64,000 bases of DNA, taken from Pseudomonas sp. 6D_7.1_Bac1. GTDB lineage: Bacteria; Pseudomonadota; Gammaproteobacteria; Pseudomonadales; Pseudomonadaceae. Each line of letters begins with the position of its first letter. Position 1 is the stretch's first letter. Below, piece by piece: positions 26,161-33,095 of the stretch. Where the stretch lies: contig NZ_JANLNW010000072.1 in assembly GCF_025465945.1 (NCBI RefSeq), forward strand, positions 170,255 through 234,254, read 5' to 3'. The position numbers and the translations under genes are program-made. Below the pieces are notes generated by a model that worked only from the letters and a program-made list of their open reading frames with translations, had not been told where the DNA came from and ran no database searches.

Positions 26161-27441
26161 ATGAATCGAGAATATAGCACGCGGTATACAAAGTACGGCC
26201 ATGGCATAGACGTAAGGAAAACCTACGAAGGACTTCCTCTACAAGCATTCTGGACTTGGGTAACGGGGAAGTCGTTAAATACCAAGCCGCCGAAGTCACC
26301 CAGAGAAACGCTGCTAAGCGTATGGCAGTTGGCACTGCAAATAAGCTGGGGGTATGGCGTCTTCTTTGCCGCCGTTATCTTTGGTCAATGGCTAATAGAC
26401 TCGGACCTTTCGTGGCCGATAAAGGTTTTGCTGTCGATCCCGATATTTTGCATGGTCGTTAACCGATCAAGAGGATTGCTTCACACCAGCCATTACACGA
26501 TCCATGGGGCAACATTGGCCAGTAAAAATCAGGCCAGGTTTTTCTACAAATGGATTCTTTCCATCCCGGTGTTACACACCCCTTGGGAAAACTACATGAA
26601 GCTTCACGTCAGTGAGCATCATGGCATCAATACCTTCAGCACAGAACGTGATGTTGACCTGGTTTACATGACCCAGCACGGGTTTTACAAAGGGATGAAA
26701 GAGAAGGAGTTCTGGACAAAATTGCTGCTGGCGCCCTTTCATCCATTGAGAATCTACGAACATCTCAATTTCCGTTTTAGAATAAATTTCGTGGATTGTG
26801 AGCCTCACGAAAAAATCAGCCGACTGGCTTACTGGGCGGTGCTGCTGGCGGTTGTTTATGCAACCGGTTATATGGAAAGTTTCCTGATTTTCTACGTGTG
26901 TTCAATTCTGCTGGTTACACAGTTTTCGTCCTGGGTACAACACATCACTGAACACCTGTGGTTTTCCACAAACAGTGAAGGCTTACCCAAATACTTGTAT
27001 TACGGGTCACTGTCGTGGGGCCGGTTTTTTGGGCGCCCCTATCCCAAGGATAAAAAAGGGCTTTCTTTCGTCGTCGGCTTCATTAGATGGCTGTCGGGAA
27101 CCCTGTTCATTGATATTCCCCTGCGACTGTTCGCTTATATGCAAGATTTGCCTAGCCATGACTTCCATCACCGGGCGCCTGGTGTGAATTTCTGGAGCAT
27201 CGCCCCGGAACGCGCAGCCAATGAAGCTCTGCCGTCAAGGTTTGGCCCGATGACAGAAACATGGAGCATGAAGGAAAGCCTGCTGATAGTCAGGGACCAT
27301 TTGTGCCGGGATGAAAGTGATCCTTTCAAAATACGGCAATGGTACAAGGAGAACAGCAGTGTTTATGAATCGACCAGCCACAAAAAAAGCAGCGTGAAAT
27401 CAGAGCAAAAAATCCAGGACATAACGGAGTATTCACTGTGA
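26161..27441 (+). CDS. Membrane fatty-acid-desaturase-like di-iron enzyme
   Basis: A 426-aa integral membrane protein of the fatty acid desaturase/hydroxylase superfamily, which uses two irons and O2 to desaturate or hydroxylate. Histidine boxes are visible: HTSHYTIH (H108, H111, H115), HVSEHH (H149, H153, H154), HITEH (H261, H265) and HDFHH (H333, H336, H337). Hydrophobic helices surround them (about 60-100 and 222-255). Substrates of this superfamily include amino-acid derivatives: RtxC desaturates dihydrorhizobitoxine. Its place among an aminotransferase, an oxygenase and a LysE exporter argues for such a substrate here. The ATG at 26161 is chosen over a TTG at 26149. The stop overlaps the oxygenase start. 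Confidence 0.85.
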   Translation: MNREYSTRYTKYGHGIDVRKTYEGLPLQAFWTWVTGKSLNTKPPKSPRETLLSVWQLALQISWGYGVFFAAVIFGQWLIDSDLSWPIKVLLSIPIFCMVVNRSRGLLHTSHYTIHGATLASKNQARFFYKWILSIPVLHTPWENYMKLHVSEHHGINTFSTERDVDLVYMTQHGFYKGMKEKEFWTKLLLAPFHPLRIYEHLNFRFRINFVDCEPHEKISRLAYWAVLLAVVYATGYMESFLIFYVCSILLVTQFSSWVQHITEHLWFSTNSEGLPKYLYYGSLSWGRFFGRPYPKDKKGLSFVVGFIRWLSGTLFIDIPLRLFAYMQDLPSHDFHHRAPGVNFWSIAPERAANEALPSRFGPMTETWSMKESLLIVRDHLCRDESDPFKIRQWYKENSSVYESTSHKKSSVKSEQKIQDITEYSL

Positions 27442-28082
27442 GCTCGACAAACAAAAATATTGCGCACGACCTTAAAAAAAATGGTGTTGCTTATATTCAG
27501 CCAGGCAACCTGTTTTATACCGATGAAGACTGGCAGCAGATCAACGCGATCATCAATCATCAGGATTTGCCTTGGGAAAAAATCCTGATCGGGGACGCTG
27601 ATGAGAGAAATGATCTGCTGGTCGCGCGCTTCATGACGGATATTGATATCCCACGGTACGTGAATACCCCACTTTCGACCCAACTCAAGGGCGTGGTTTG
27701 CAACGAAGCCATCTGGAACTTTTTTTCCGAACTTCTCGATGGTGAAGACTTCTACTTGCGCAGAATGCAAGTCAACAAAATGAGAGAAGACTCCTTCATT
27801 GGCCGGCATTTGGACATCGACAGCAACCCAGACTATCTGTATTCGGTCGTTCTGCAGTTGGGTCAAAATTTTTCCGGTGGAGAGTTCACTGTTTACAATA
27901 GCTCTGGGGTTGTTTCGGATAAAATCCAGCCTGCGTTGGGCTCGGTGATCATCAGTGACTGCACCTTTGCACACGAAGTGAATACGGTCCTTCAAGGTGA
28001 CCGGATTTCCCTGGTGTTTTTTGTGAGCAAACATGCTGACAAAAATAGACGAGTGCGCGCAAAAACCGCAGAACACGCTTAA
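27438..28082 (+). CDS. 2-oxoglutarate/Fe(II)-dependent oxygenase (prolyl-4-hydroxylase type)
   Basis: A 214-aa non-haem iron oxygenase. The iron ligands are H124 and D126 (GRHLDID) and H179 (FAHEV), and R189 in GDRISLVFF should bind the 2-oxoglutarate carboxylate. GGEFTVYN and LGSVIIS are the typical jelly-roll strands. Such enzymes hydroxylate, desaturate or cyclise amino acids and peptides. Translation starts at a GTG that overlaps the desaturase stop (GTGA), so the two oxidative enzymes are translationally coupled and probably act in succession. Confidence 0.88.
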   Translation: MSSTNKNIAHDLKKNGVAYIQPGNLFYTDEDWQQINAIINHQDLPWEKILIGDADERNDLLVARFMTDIDIPRYVNTPLSTQLKGVVCNEAIWNFFSELLDGEDFYLRRMQVNKMREDSFIGRHLDIDSNPDYLYSVVLQLGQNFSGGEFTVYNSSGVVSDKIQPALGSVIISDCTFAHEVNTVLQGDRISLVFFVSKHADKNRRVRAKTAEHA

Positions 28083-28412
28083 GTACTGAATGCTCGAGAC
28101 CATTAAACGGCGAGGAAGAGTCTGCAAGAAATCGGCTCGGGCATGCCCCAAAAAATGTAGATGCAAGTCACCTGTTTCAGCGCGGACATTATTGCCAGCC
28201 TTAAAGACAAGGCGTAGCATGACCACAGAGAATTTCATAAAAACTTGGCAAAACAATAAAAATATGGATTTTTAAAATGACCAAGAAAATCGCTCGACTT
28301 GAAGTCGAGGCACATTTTAAATGCTGCCATCATCCGGCTTGGTTTCGTTCCTGAGTAAGGGAATGAACTGACCGAAACGTCAAGCAAACCTAAATTTTCT
28401 CTGGACTAAAAT
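28083..28412. other. A+T-rich gap with two possible micro-ORFs
   Basis: This 330-base gap separates the oxygenase from the exporter. It contains two very short frames: 28219-28275 (18 codons, MTTENFIKTWQNNKNMDF, with AAGGCG six bases upstream) and 28277-28354 (25 codons, ending HFKCCHHPAWFRS). Neither can be called a gene from sequence alone. A perfect palindrome lies at 28293-28309. I see no terminator with a U-tract. Confidence 0.4.
28293..28309. promoter_or_regulatory. Perfect palindrome upstream of the exporter gene
   Basis: CTCGACTTGAAGTCGAG is an 8-base perfect dyad around one central base, too tight for an RNA hairpin and therefore more like a protein-binding site. It lies about 100 bases before the LysE-family gene. 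It also falls inside the second micro-ORF, so it could be coincidence. Confidence 0.3.
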
Positions 28413-29024
28413 ATGCACTTAACCTTCGATTTGCTTTGCGCGTTCGCCCTCTTTGCTTTTGTTTCATCAATCACCCCCGGTCCAAATAACACCATGTTGT
28501 TGGCATCCGGTGTGAACTTTGGATTCATCCGCACTATTCCACATGCACTGGGTATCAGTGGCGGATTCATGATTATGGTATTGGCGGTAGGGTTTGGCAT
28601 GGGTCAGATTTTTACCGCTTTTCCAATGGCTTACACCGTACTGCGCTATGCAGGAGCGGCGTATCTGCTCTATCTTGCATGGAAAATTGCAACCTCTGGA
28701 CCGCTCTCGAAACCTGGGACAGCCAATGCCGAACCCTTGGGTTTTCTGGGTGCCGCAGCATTCCAGTGGGTAAATCCAAAGTCGTGGGTTATGGCGATTG
28801 GGGCCATCAGCACCTATACCCCTTCCGAAGGCTACTTCTATAACGTAGTGGTCATCGCATTGGTTTTTGCCATCATCAACATACCGTGCGTATTTTCCTG
28901 GGCCAGTTTTGGCAGTGCACTTCGTAACGTGCTTAAAAGCCCGAGAAATCTTGTGATCTTCAATATCACTATGGCCGGACTTCTGGTCATTTCCCTCTAT
29001 CCGCTGTTGCTCAGCACCAGCTAG
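28413..29024 (+). CDS. LysE/RhtB-family amino-acid exporter
   Basis: A 203-aa inner-membrane exporter of the LysE superfamily, which pumps amino acids and their analogues out of the cell. The family signature TPGPNN lies at residues 21-26, with the following FGFIRTIPHALGISGG and about six hydrophobic helices; WVNPKSWVMAIGAI is the second typical motif. It lies between the oxygenase and aminotransferase genes, so its likely cargo is the product of the cluster. Export may also provide self-protection. Confidence 0.92.
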   Translation: MHLTFDLLCAFALFAFVSSITPGPNNTMLLASGVNFGFIRTIPHALGISGGFMIMVLAVGFGMGQIFTAFPMAYTVLRYAGAAYLLYLAWKIATSGPLSKPGTANAEPLGFLGAAAFQWVNPKSWVMAIGAISTYTPSEGYFYNVVVIALVFAIINIPCVFSWASFGSALRNVLKSPRNLVIFNITMAGLLVISLYPLLLSTS

Positions 29025-29092
29025 TTTCTGAGTTATAACAGCCGGCAACAATCACGAGCGCTGAATAGAGTAACGTAGATAGCAGGGGCAAT

Positions 29093-30112
29093 ATGGCTAG
29101 CCAGAAAATCGATTTTGATAATCTCGGTTTTAATTATATAAAAACAGACTATCGATATTTGTCCTATTGGAAGGAGGGCGACTGGGATGACGGAGCATTG
29201 GTTACCGACAACCAGCTTCACATCAGTGAAGGGTCAACCGCCCTGCATTATGGTCAGCAATGTTTTGAAGGGCTCAAGGCCTATCGCTGTAAAGACGGCT
29301 CTATAAACATCTTCAGGCCTGATCAAAATGCGCTGCGAATGCAGCACAGTTGCTCAAGACTGTTAATGCCATTAGTTCCCGTAGAGGTGTTCGTTGAAGC
29401 CTGCAGGAAGGTCGTGCTGGCCAATGAGCACTTCATCCCGCCTTACGGTTCAGGAGGTGCATTGTACTTACGCCCGTTTCTGATTGGTGTTGGCCATAAT
29501 ATTGGAGTCAAAACGGCGGCGGAGTTCCTGTTTTCTATCTATTGCGTTCCCGTGGGCGACTATTTCAAGGGGGGCTTAACGCCTCATCAGTTTCTGGTAT
29601 CCGACTATGATCGTGCGGCCCCCAATGGGACTGGCGCTACCAAGACCGGCGGCAACTATGCTGCAAGCCTGGTGCCCAGTGCAGAAGCCAAGCAACGGCA
29701 GTTCACCGACTGCATATACCTGGATCCGCTGACTCACTCAAAAATTGAAGAGGTGGGTTCCGCGAATTTTTTCGCGATTACCGAAAAAAATGAATTCATC
29801 ACCCCCGCCTCTTCATCGGTTCTGCCCGGGATCACTCTGTCCTCCCTCAAGGATATTGCTCAGTCCAGCCTGGGCATGGAGGTCATCGAAGGCGATATTT
29901 TTATCGATGACCTGGGTAAGTACAAAGAAGCAGGCGCCTGCGGCACGGCGGCGGTGATCACGCCTATTGGCTGTATTGAATACCAGGATAACTTTCACAT
30001 CTTTCACAGCCTGAAGAGTGTAGGGCCTGTTACGCAACGGCTGTATCGCGAACTGACGGGCATCCAGTCGGGTGATATCAAGGCACCGGGCGAGTGGATC
30101 GTCAAAGTGTGA
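29093..30112 (+). CDS. Branched-chain-amino-acid-aminotransferase-like PLP enzyme (class IV)
   Basis: A 339-aa fold-type IV aminotransferase of the eukaryotic/Gram-positive BCAT type. Visible motifs are ALHYGQQCFEGLKAYR, LYLRPFLIG, the PLP lysine K184 in GATKTGGNYAASL, EEVGSANFF and VLPGITLSSL. These enzymes transfer amino groups between Leu/Ile/Val and 2-oxoglutarate. The housekeeping ilvE is expected elsewhere in the genome, so this copy probably makes the cluster's amino or keto acid, or replaces an inhibited enzyme as self-resistance. The ATG lies about 13 bases after GGGGC. Its stop marks the right end of the cluster. Confidence 0.88.
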   Translation: MASQKIDFDNLGFNYIKTDYRYLSYWKEGDWDDGALVTDNQLHISEGSTALHYGQQCFEGLKAYRCKDGSINIFRPDQNALRMQHSCSRLLMPLVPVEVFVEACRKVVLANEHFIPPYGSGGALYLRPFLIGVGHNIGVKTAAEFLFSIYCVPVGDYFKGGLTPHQFLVSDYDRAAPNGTGATKTGGNYAASLVPSAEAKQRQFTDCIYLDPLTHSKIEEVGSANFFAITEKNEFITPASSSVLPGITLSSLKDIAQSSLGMEVIEGDIFIDDLGKYKEAGACGTAAVITPIGCIEYQDNFHIFHSLKSVGPVTQRLYRELTGIQSGDIKAPGEWIVKV

Positions 30113-30133
30113 TCTGTCCCGTAATTCAAAACT

Positions 30134-30922
30134 TTACTGGGCATAGCTCGCCGGATCAAAAACCTTGGGGTCAATCTCGGCCATGGATTTGAGCGAAACC
30201 GGCTCCAGAATTACCACATACGGCTCGTCGGGATTGATACCCATTGGCTTGTTTCGCGAGTAGAGCACGACGGGTTTGCCCTCGGCGTCGCTCACTGGCG
30301 TTTCACTGCCATCGACGCACAGCGCCTGCAGGTCATTCGGGCTGATGATGGGGTCGGTAGTCGGCAAGCAGCGCAGGCTGACACCATTGATGGTGAGTGG
30401 GGTCGAGTAGTTGGACAAGTCATCGCGGCGCAGTTTGGCTACGCCGGTGGCCAGATCTTCATGGACCTGCCATTGACCGTCCATATCGCGGGTGACAGAG
30501 GTCATTTTGTCGCCATTGACAATAGTAATATCGACCTGTTGATTGGGCTCGATTCGATATTCGCAACCGTCTTGCGGCGTCATCCGGTCCACCACTTCCG
30601 AGTACGGATGTTCAACCTTGCGCAGATAGTGACTGGCATCAGCGATCACGGTGATGCGCTCAGTCAGGAAGTCGGCCGGGGTCGGCGGGAAGGGCTTGAC
30701 CGGCAGGTCCATCAGTTTTGCCGTGTTCGCACACATCTCGTAAGCGCTGTTGCGGATAAGGGCATGCATGCCGTCCAGGGGCTCCGGCCGCTCCACCTGC
30801 ACCAGTTCCCGTGCACCCCCATCACCCGCAACGGCCAATGCGCTATTGCCCAAGCCGATGACACACATCATCGCCAGAAGAATTTTGCAGTGCGCCCGCG
30901 CGCTCGCAGCAACCGATTCCAT
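30134..30922 (-). CDS. Hypothetical exported protein, 262 aa
   Basis: The protein begins with a signal peptide (hydrophobic LLAMMCVIGLGNSALAVAG, cleavage near residue 33) and should be periplasmic or secreted. The mature part has five cysteines, for example in YEMCANTAKLM, DGCEYRIEPN, LRCLPTTDP and ALCVDGSETP, which may form disulfides. I recognise no domain. AAGGAAG six bases before the ATG supports the start. It is convergent with the aminotransferase gene, 21 bases away, and has the G+C character of the core genome, so it probably lies outside the cluster. Confidence 0.75.
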   Translation of the reverse strand: MESVAASARAHCKILLAMMCVIGLGNSALAVAGDGGARELVQVERPEPLDGMHALIRNSAYEMCANTAKLMDLPVKPFPPTPADFLTERITVIADASHYLRKVEHPYSEVVDRMTPQDGCEYRIEPNQQVDITIVNGDKMTSVTRDMDGQWQVHEDLATGVAKLRRDDLSNYSTPLTINGVSLRCLPTTDPIISPNDLQALCVDGSETPVSDAEGKPVVLYSRNKPMGINPDEPYVVILEPVSLKSMAEIDPKVFDPASYAQ

Positions 30923-31117
30923 GGAGGCTTCCTTTTTGATCTTTTTGTGAGGTCCGAGAGTGTTTAGCCATCGCCGTTAGCGCGGCGTGCTGAGCTTAGT
31001 GAGGTTTTCAGGCGTGGACAACTGTGTACGGAGGCGTGCGCGCGATGGCCGAACGCATCCAACCAAGGGCTTTGGCGTAGTAAACTCCGTTGATTGATGG
31101 CAGTAACAGAACGTGTA

Positions 31118-31135
31118 TTTTCGCGTCCGCGAAAA
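31118..31135. promoter_or_regulatory. Perfect palindrome upstream of the HAD operon
   Basis: TTTTCGCG and CGCGAAAA flank two bases, giving an 18-base palindrome 12 bases before the start of the 35-codon ORF. Its position over or just after a promoter fits an operator. No dedicated regulator gene is adjacent. Confidence 0.4.
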
Positions 31136-31147
31136 CAGGGAGCGATT

Positions 31148-31255
31148 ATGTTAGTGAATCTGAATCGGGTGACCGCCTCCTGCCTGAACCCAGCGCATGA
31201 GTCCCACGCTGAGGGCTGTGAAAAACCGTTTCACAGGGTCGAGGCCGGCCAGTGA
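31148..31255 (+). CDS. Small ORF (35 aa) translationally coupled to the HAD phosphatase
   Basis: A 35-codon frame starting MLVNLNRVTASCLNPAHESH follows GGGAG by five to six bases. Its TGA overlaps the GTG start of the HAD gene (GTGA), so ribosomes finishing it would restart on the phosphatase. It has two cysteines and three histidines but no known motif. It may be a regulatory leader or a real micro-protein. Confidence 0.45.
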   Translation: MLVNLNRVTASCLNPAHESHAEGCEKPFHRVEAGQ

Positions 31256-31908
31256 ACCAGCAGATGCTCGAATCCGGCCCGCAGGGAGCCAAGGTGCTGT
31301 CGGTCTTTGACTTTGACGGGACCCTGACTCGGCACGACAGCTTTGTTCCATTCCTGAGGTTTGCTTTTGGGAGGCGAGCGTTCAGCCGGAGAATGCTAAG
31401 ACTGGCGGTGCCCAGCCTGCGATTCCTCACACGTCGGCTCAGCCGTGATGAACTCAAGGCTCAACTGATCAGCACATTCCTGACAGGGGTGGAAAAGGAA
31501 TGGGTCCAGCAGAAAGCCGAGGCGTTCAGTCAGGTGATTTGGACCAGGCTGATGCGACCCGCAGGTTTACGATCAGTCGCGACCGAAGTCGAGTCCGGGG
31601 CGGTGGTAACGCTCTGTTCTGCTTCTCCAGCCCTGGTGCTGCAACCGTTCGCCGATCGCCTCGGCATCAAGCTGATTGGTACCGAGCTTGAGGTCATCGA
31701 CGGATTGCTGACCGGACAAATCACCGGCAACAATTGTCGGTGCGAGAATAAAGTGCTTCGCCTTGAAGCTGTCTATGGTCCTCTGAGTCAGTACCGACTC
31801 AGAGCTTGGGGCGATACCCGGGGCGATCGAGAACTGCTGGCCGCCGCGCAAGACTCCCATTGGCGGCAGTTTCATCCGGCATGGCGCCGTGGACAGCAGT
31901 ACCGATGA
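31252..31908 (+). CDS. HAD-superfamily hydrolase, subfamily IB (phosphoserine-phosphatase-like)
   Basis: A 218-aa phosphatase with all four HAD motifs: the nucleophile in FDFDGTLT (D20, D22), Ser in TLCSASPAL, Lys in ENKVLRLEAVYG, and the acidic GDTRGDRELL. Subfamily IB members dephosphorylate serine phosphate or lipid and nucleotide phosphates; the substrate here is unknown. It starts at a GTG inside the stop of a 35-codon ORF, with an ATG 12 bases later as an alternative. A strong terminator follows at 32041. Confidence 0.82.
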   Translation: MNQQMLESGPQGAKVLSVFDFDGTLTRHDSFVPFLRFAFGRRAFSRRMLRLAVPSLRFLTRRLSRDELKAQLISTFLTGVEKEWVQQKAEAFSQVIWTRLMRPAGLRSVATEVESGAVVTLCSASPALVLQPFADRLGIKLIGTELEVIDGLLTGQITGNNCRCENKVLRLEAVYGPLSQYRLRAWGDTRGDRELLAAAQDSHWRQFHPAWRRGQQYR

Positions 31909-32040
31909 GTGTTCGTCAGCGGGTTTATTCATGGGCATGGTGGTTGAGGGAACCCTCAGGGACAGGCCACGTTTACTCATACCCATAATCGTGGTCTGTC
32001 TCGTCATTTTCCCGTTAATTACCGCACGGTTCATCAACGA

Positions 32041-32067
32041 CAAACCCCGCCGAAGCGGGGTTTGTTT
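32041..32067. terminator. Bidirectional terminator
   Basis: CAAACCCCGC and GCGGGGTTTG form a 10-bp stem with a CGAA tetraloop, followed by TTTATT on the plus strand. It ends the HAD gene and, read on the minus strand, the Thr/Ser-rich gene. Confidence 0.85.
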
Positions 32068-32089
32068 ATTTGAGAGACATCAACCGCAC

Positions 32090-32356
32090 TTATGCAGTGA
32101 CGTTGATGGTCACGCCGATGGCCTGCCCGCTGCTGTTCACAGTAGGAGAAGGCGTGGTGGAGGCGGTTGTGTTGCTGCTGGCAGTGCTGCTTTGTGCCGC
32201 GCGGTGGTGATGGTGCTTGTGGGGGGCCGCGGTGTTGCTGGCGGTTGTGCTGGAAGTCGGCGATTGCGCGGTTGTCTGGCTCGACGTAGTCGCGGCCTGA
32301 GTCGGCGTAGTAGTGGTAGTGGTTGGAATCGAAGCTGAAATTGCACCAATAGACAT
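32090..32356 (-). CDS. Thr/Ser/Ala-rich low-complexity small protein with a His run
   Basis: An 88-aa protein made almost entirely of Thr, Ser, Ala, Pro and Gln, with the run HKHHHH in the middle and the end SGQAIGVTINVTA. It opens MSIGAISASIPTTTTTTPTQ. Despite the odd composition, a consensus ribosome site (CAGGAGGTAACG then ATG) precedes it and a terminator follows, so it is very probably expressed. It has no signal peptide and no family that I recognise. The His run could bind metal, which is speculation. Confidence 0.68.
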   Translation of the reverse strand: MSIGAISASIPTTTTTTPTQAATTSSQTTAQSPTSSTTASNTAAPHKHHHHRAAQSSTASSNTTASTTPSPTVNSSGQAIGVTINVTA

Positions 32357-32621
32357 CGTTACCTCCTGGATACTTGGAGAACCTGCGCGAGTTGCAACCA
32401 GGCAACGAGGAGCGCAGGTAATCTTTTTGTTTTTGAATTATTCGACCGTTCAGATGGGCCTACTGCGGGGGCAATCCCGAAGTCGAGCAAAGGTTAACAC
32501 CGCCGCATTGCCTGATTTGTGGGCGTAATGTCGGAGCCGTGTATTGTTTCGTATACACCGTTCAGCGTGTGTGGTCTTCCCGTATTTCTGCTCAGCTTTT
32601 GCTTTGAGCTGAGTTATTAAA

Positions 32622-32642
32622 AGCCCCGTAAACCTCGGGGCT
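32622..32642 (-). terminator. Terminator hairpin, minus strand
   Basis: AGCCCCG and CGGGGCT form a 7-bp stem; on the minus strand it is followed by TTTTAAT. It lies downstream of the minus-strand DUF3077-like gene, beyond the REP pair. Confidence 0.6.
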
Positions 32643-32675
32643 AATCCCAAATTCCAGTCAGCACGCACAACCCCT

Positions 32676-32762
32676 GTGGGAGCGAGCCTGCTCGCGAAAG
32701 CGCCAGATCAGCCAACATCAATGCTGAATGTACTGCCGTCATCGCAAGCAGTTCGCTCCCCC
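32676..32762. repeat. REPIN with one decayed arm, GTGGGAGCGAGC class
   Basis: The left arm GTGGGAGCGAGCCTGCTCGC (32676 onward) is intact. The right arm near 32741-32762 reads TCGCAAGCAGTTCGCTCCC and has several changes from the consensus, so the pair is degenerating. Confidence 0.7.
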
Positions 32763-32810
32763 AGGTTTCATTCCTTACCGACTGGCATCAGAACCACAAT
32801 TTTCCTGCTA

Positions 32811-33077
32811 CTACCCTTCAGACTTCGCCGCCACCCGCTTAGGTGTCGGTGCAGGAGTACGGTCACGCGTAAGCACCTTCACCGCATCATCAACCACCGC
32901 CTTACTCATCGCCGTCAAATAATGCGCGGCCCAGGCGTGGCGGTCGGTGTCTTTGGCGTAGGCAGCATCTTCGGTAAGCGCCTTGGCGAGAAACAGAAAA
33001 TCAGAAGCCATGGCTAACGCATCACCGAGGGGCACGTTGCGGGTGACATGGAACAGGGCTTGATCCAGGGTTGTCAC
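32811..33077 (-). CDS. DUF3077-like small protein, 88 aa
   Basis: A small protein whose first half, LFHVTRNVPLGDALAMASDF followed by LFLAKALTEDAAY, fits the DUF3077 pattern of Pseudomonas (a short strand, then helices); the C-terminus is a basic Pro/Lys tail. Function unknown. Only a GTG start at 33077 is available, because an in-frame stop lies six codons upstream, and the ribosome site is weak. It is directly downstream of, and in the same frame as, the pyocin-like remnant, so it may be cotranscribed with it. Confidence 0.55.
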   Translation of the reverse strand: MTTLDQALFHVTRNVPLGDALAMASDFLFLAKALTEDAAYAKDTDRHAWAAHYLTAMSKAVVDDAVKVLTRDRTPAPTPKRVAAKSEG

Positions 33078-33095
33078 CGCAGAGGCGTAAGCGCA

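Larger units (their letters stand above)
32357..32810. other. Gene-free region with terminator and decayed REPIN
   Basis: These 454 bases carry the promoter side of the Thr/Ser-rich gene, a hairpin CTCAGCT/AGCTGAG at 32591-32613, the minus-strand terminator at 32622-32642 and the REP pair at 32676-32762. I see no coding frame worth reporting. Confidence 0.5.

Noticed and set aside
24114..30112. Mobile element carrying the amino-acid cluster
   Set aside because: No transposase, integrase, terminal repeats or target duplications were found. Transfer by homologous replacement of a variable locus remains possible.
31889..32338. Plus-strand frame with a hydrophobic stretch (LLIPIIVVCLVIFPLI) after the HAD gene
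   Set aside because: It looks like a small membrane protein at first, but it reads straight through the terminator at 32041 and across the oppositely oriented Thr/Ser-rich gene, and it has no ribosome site.
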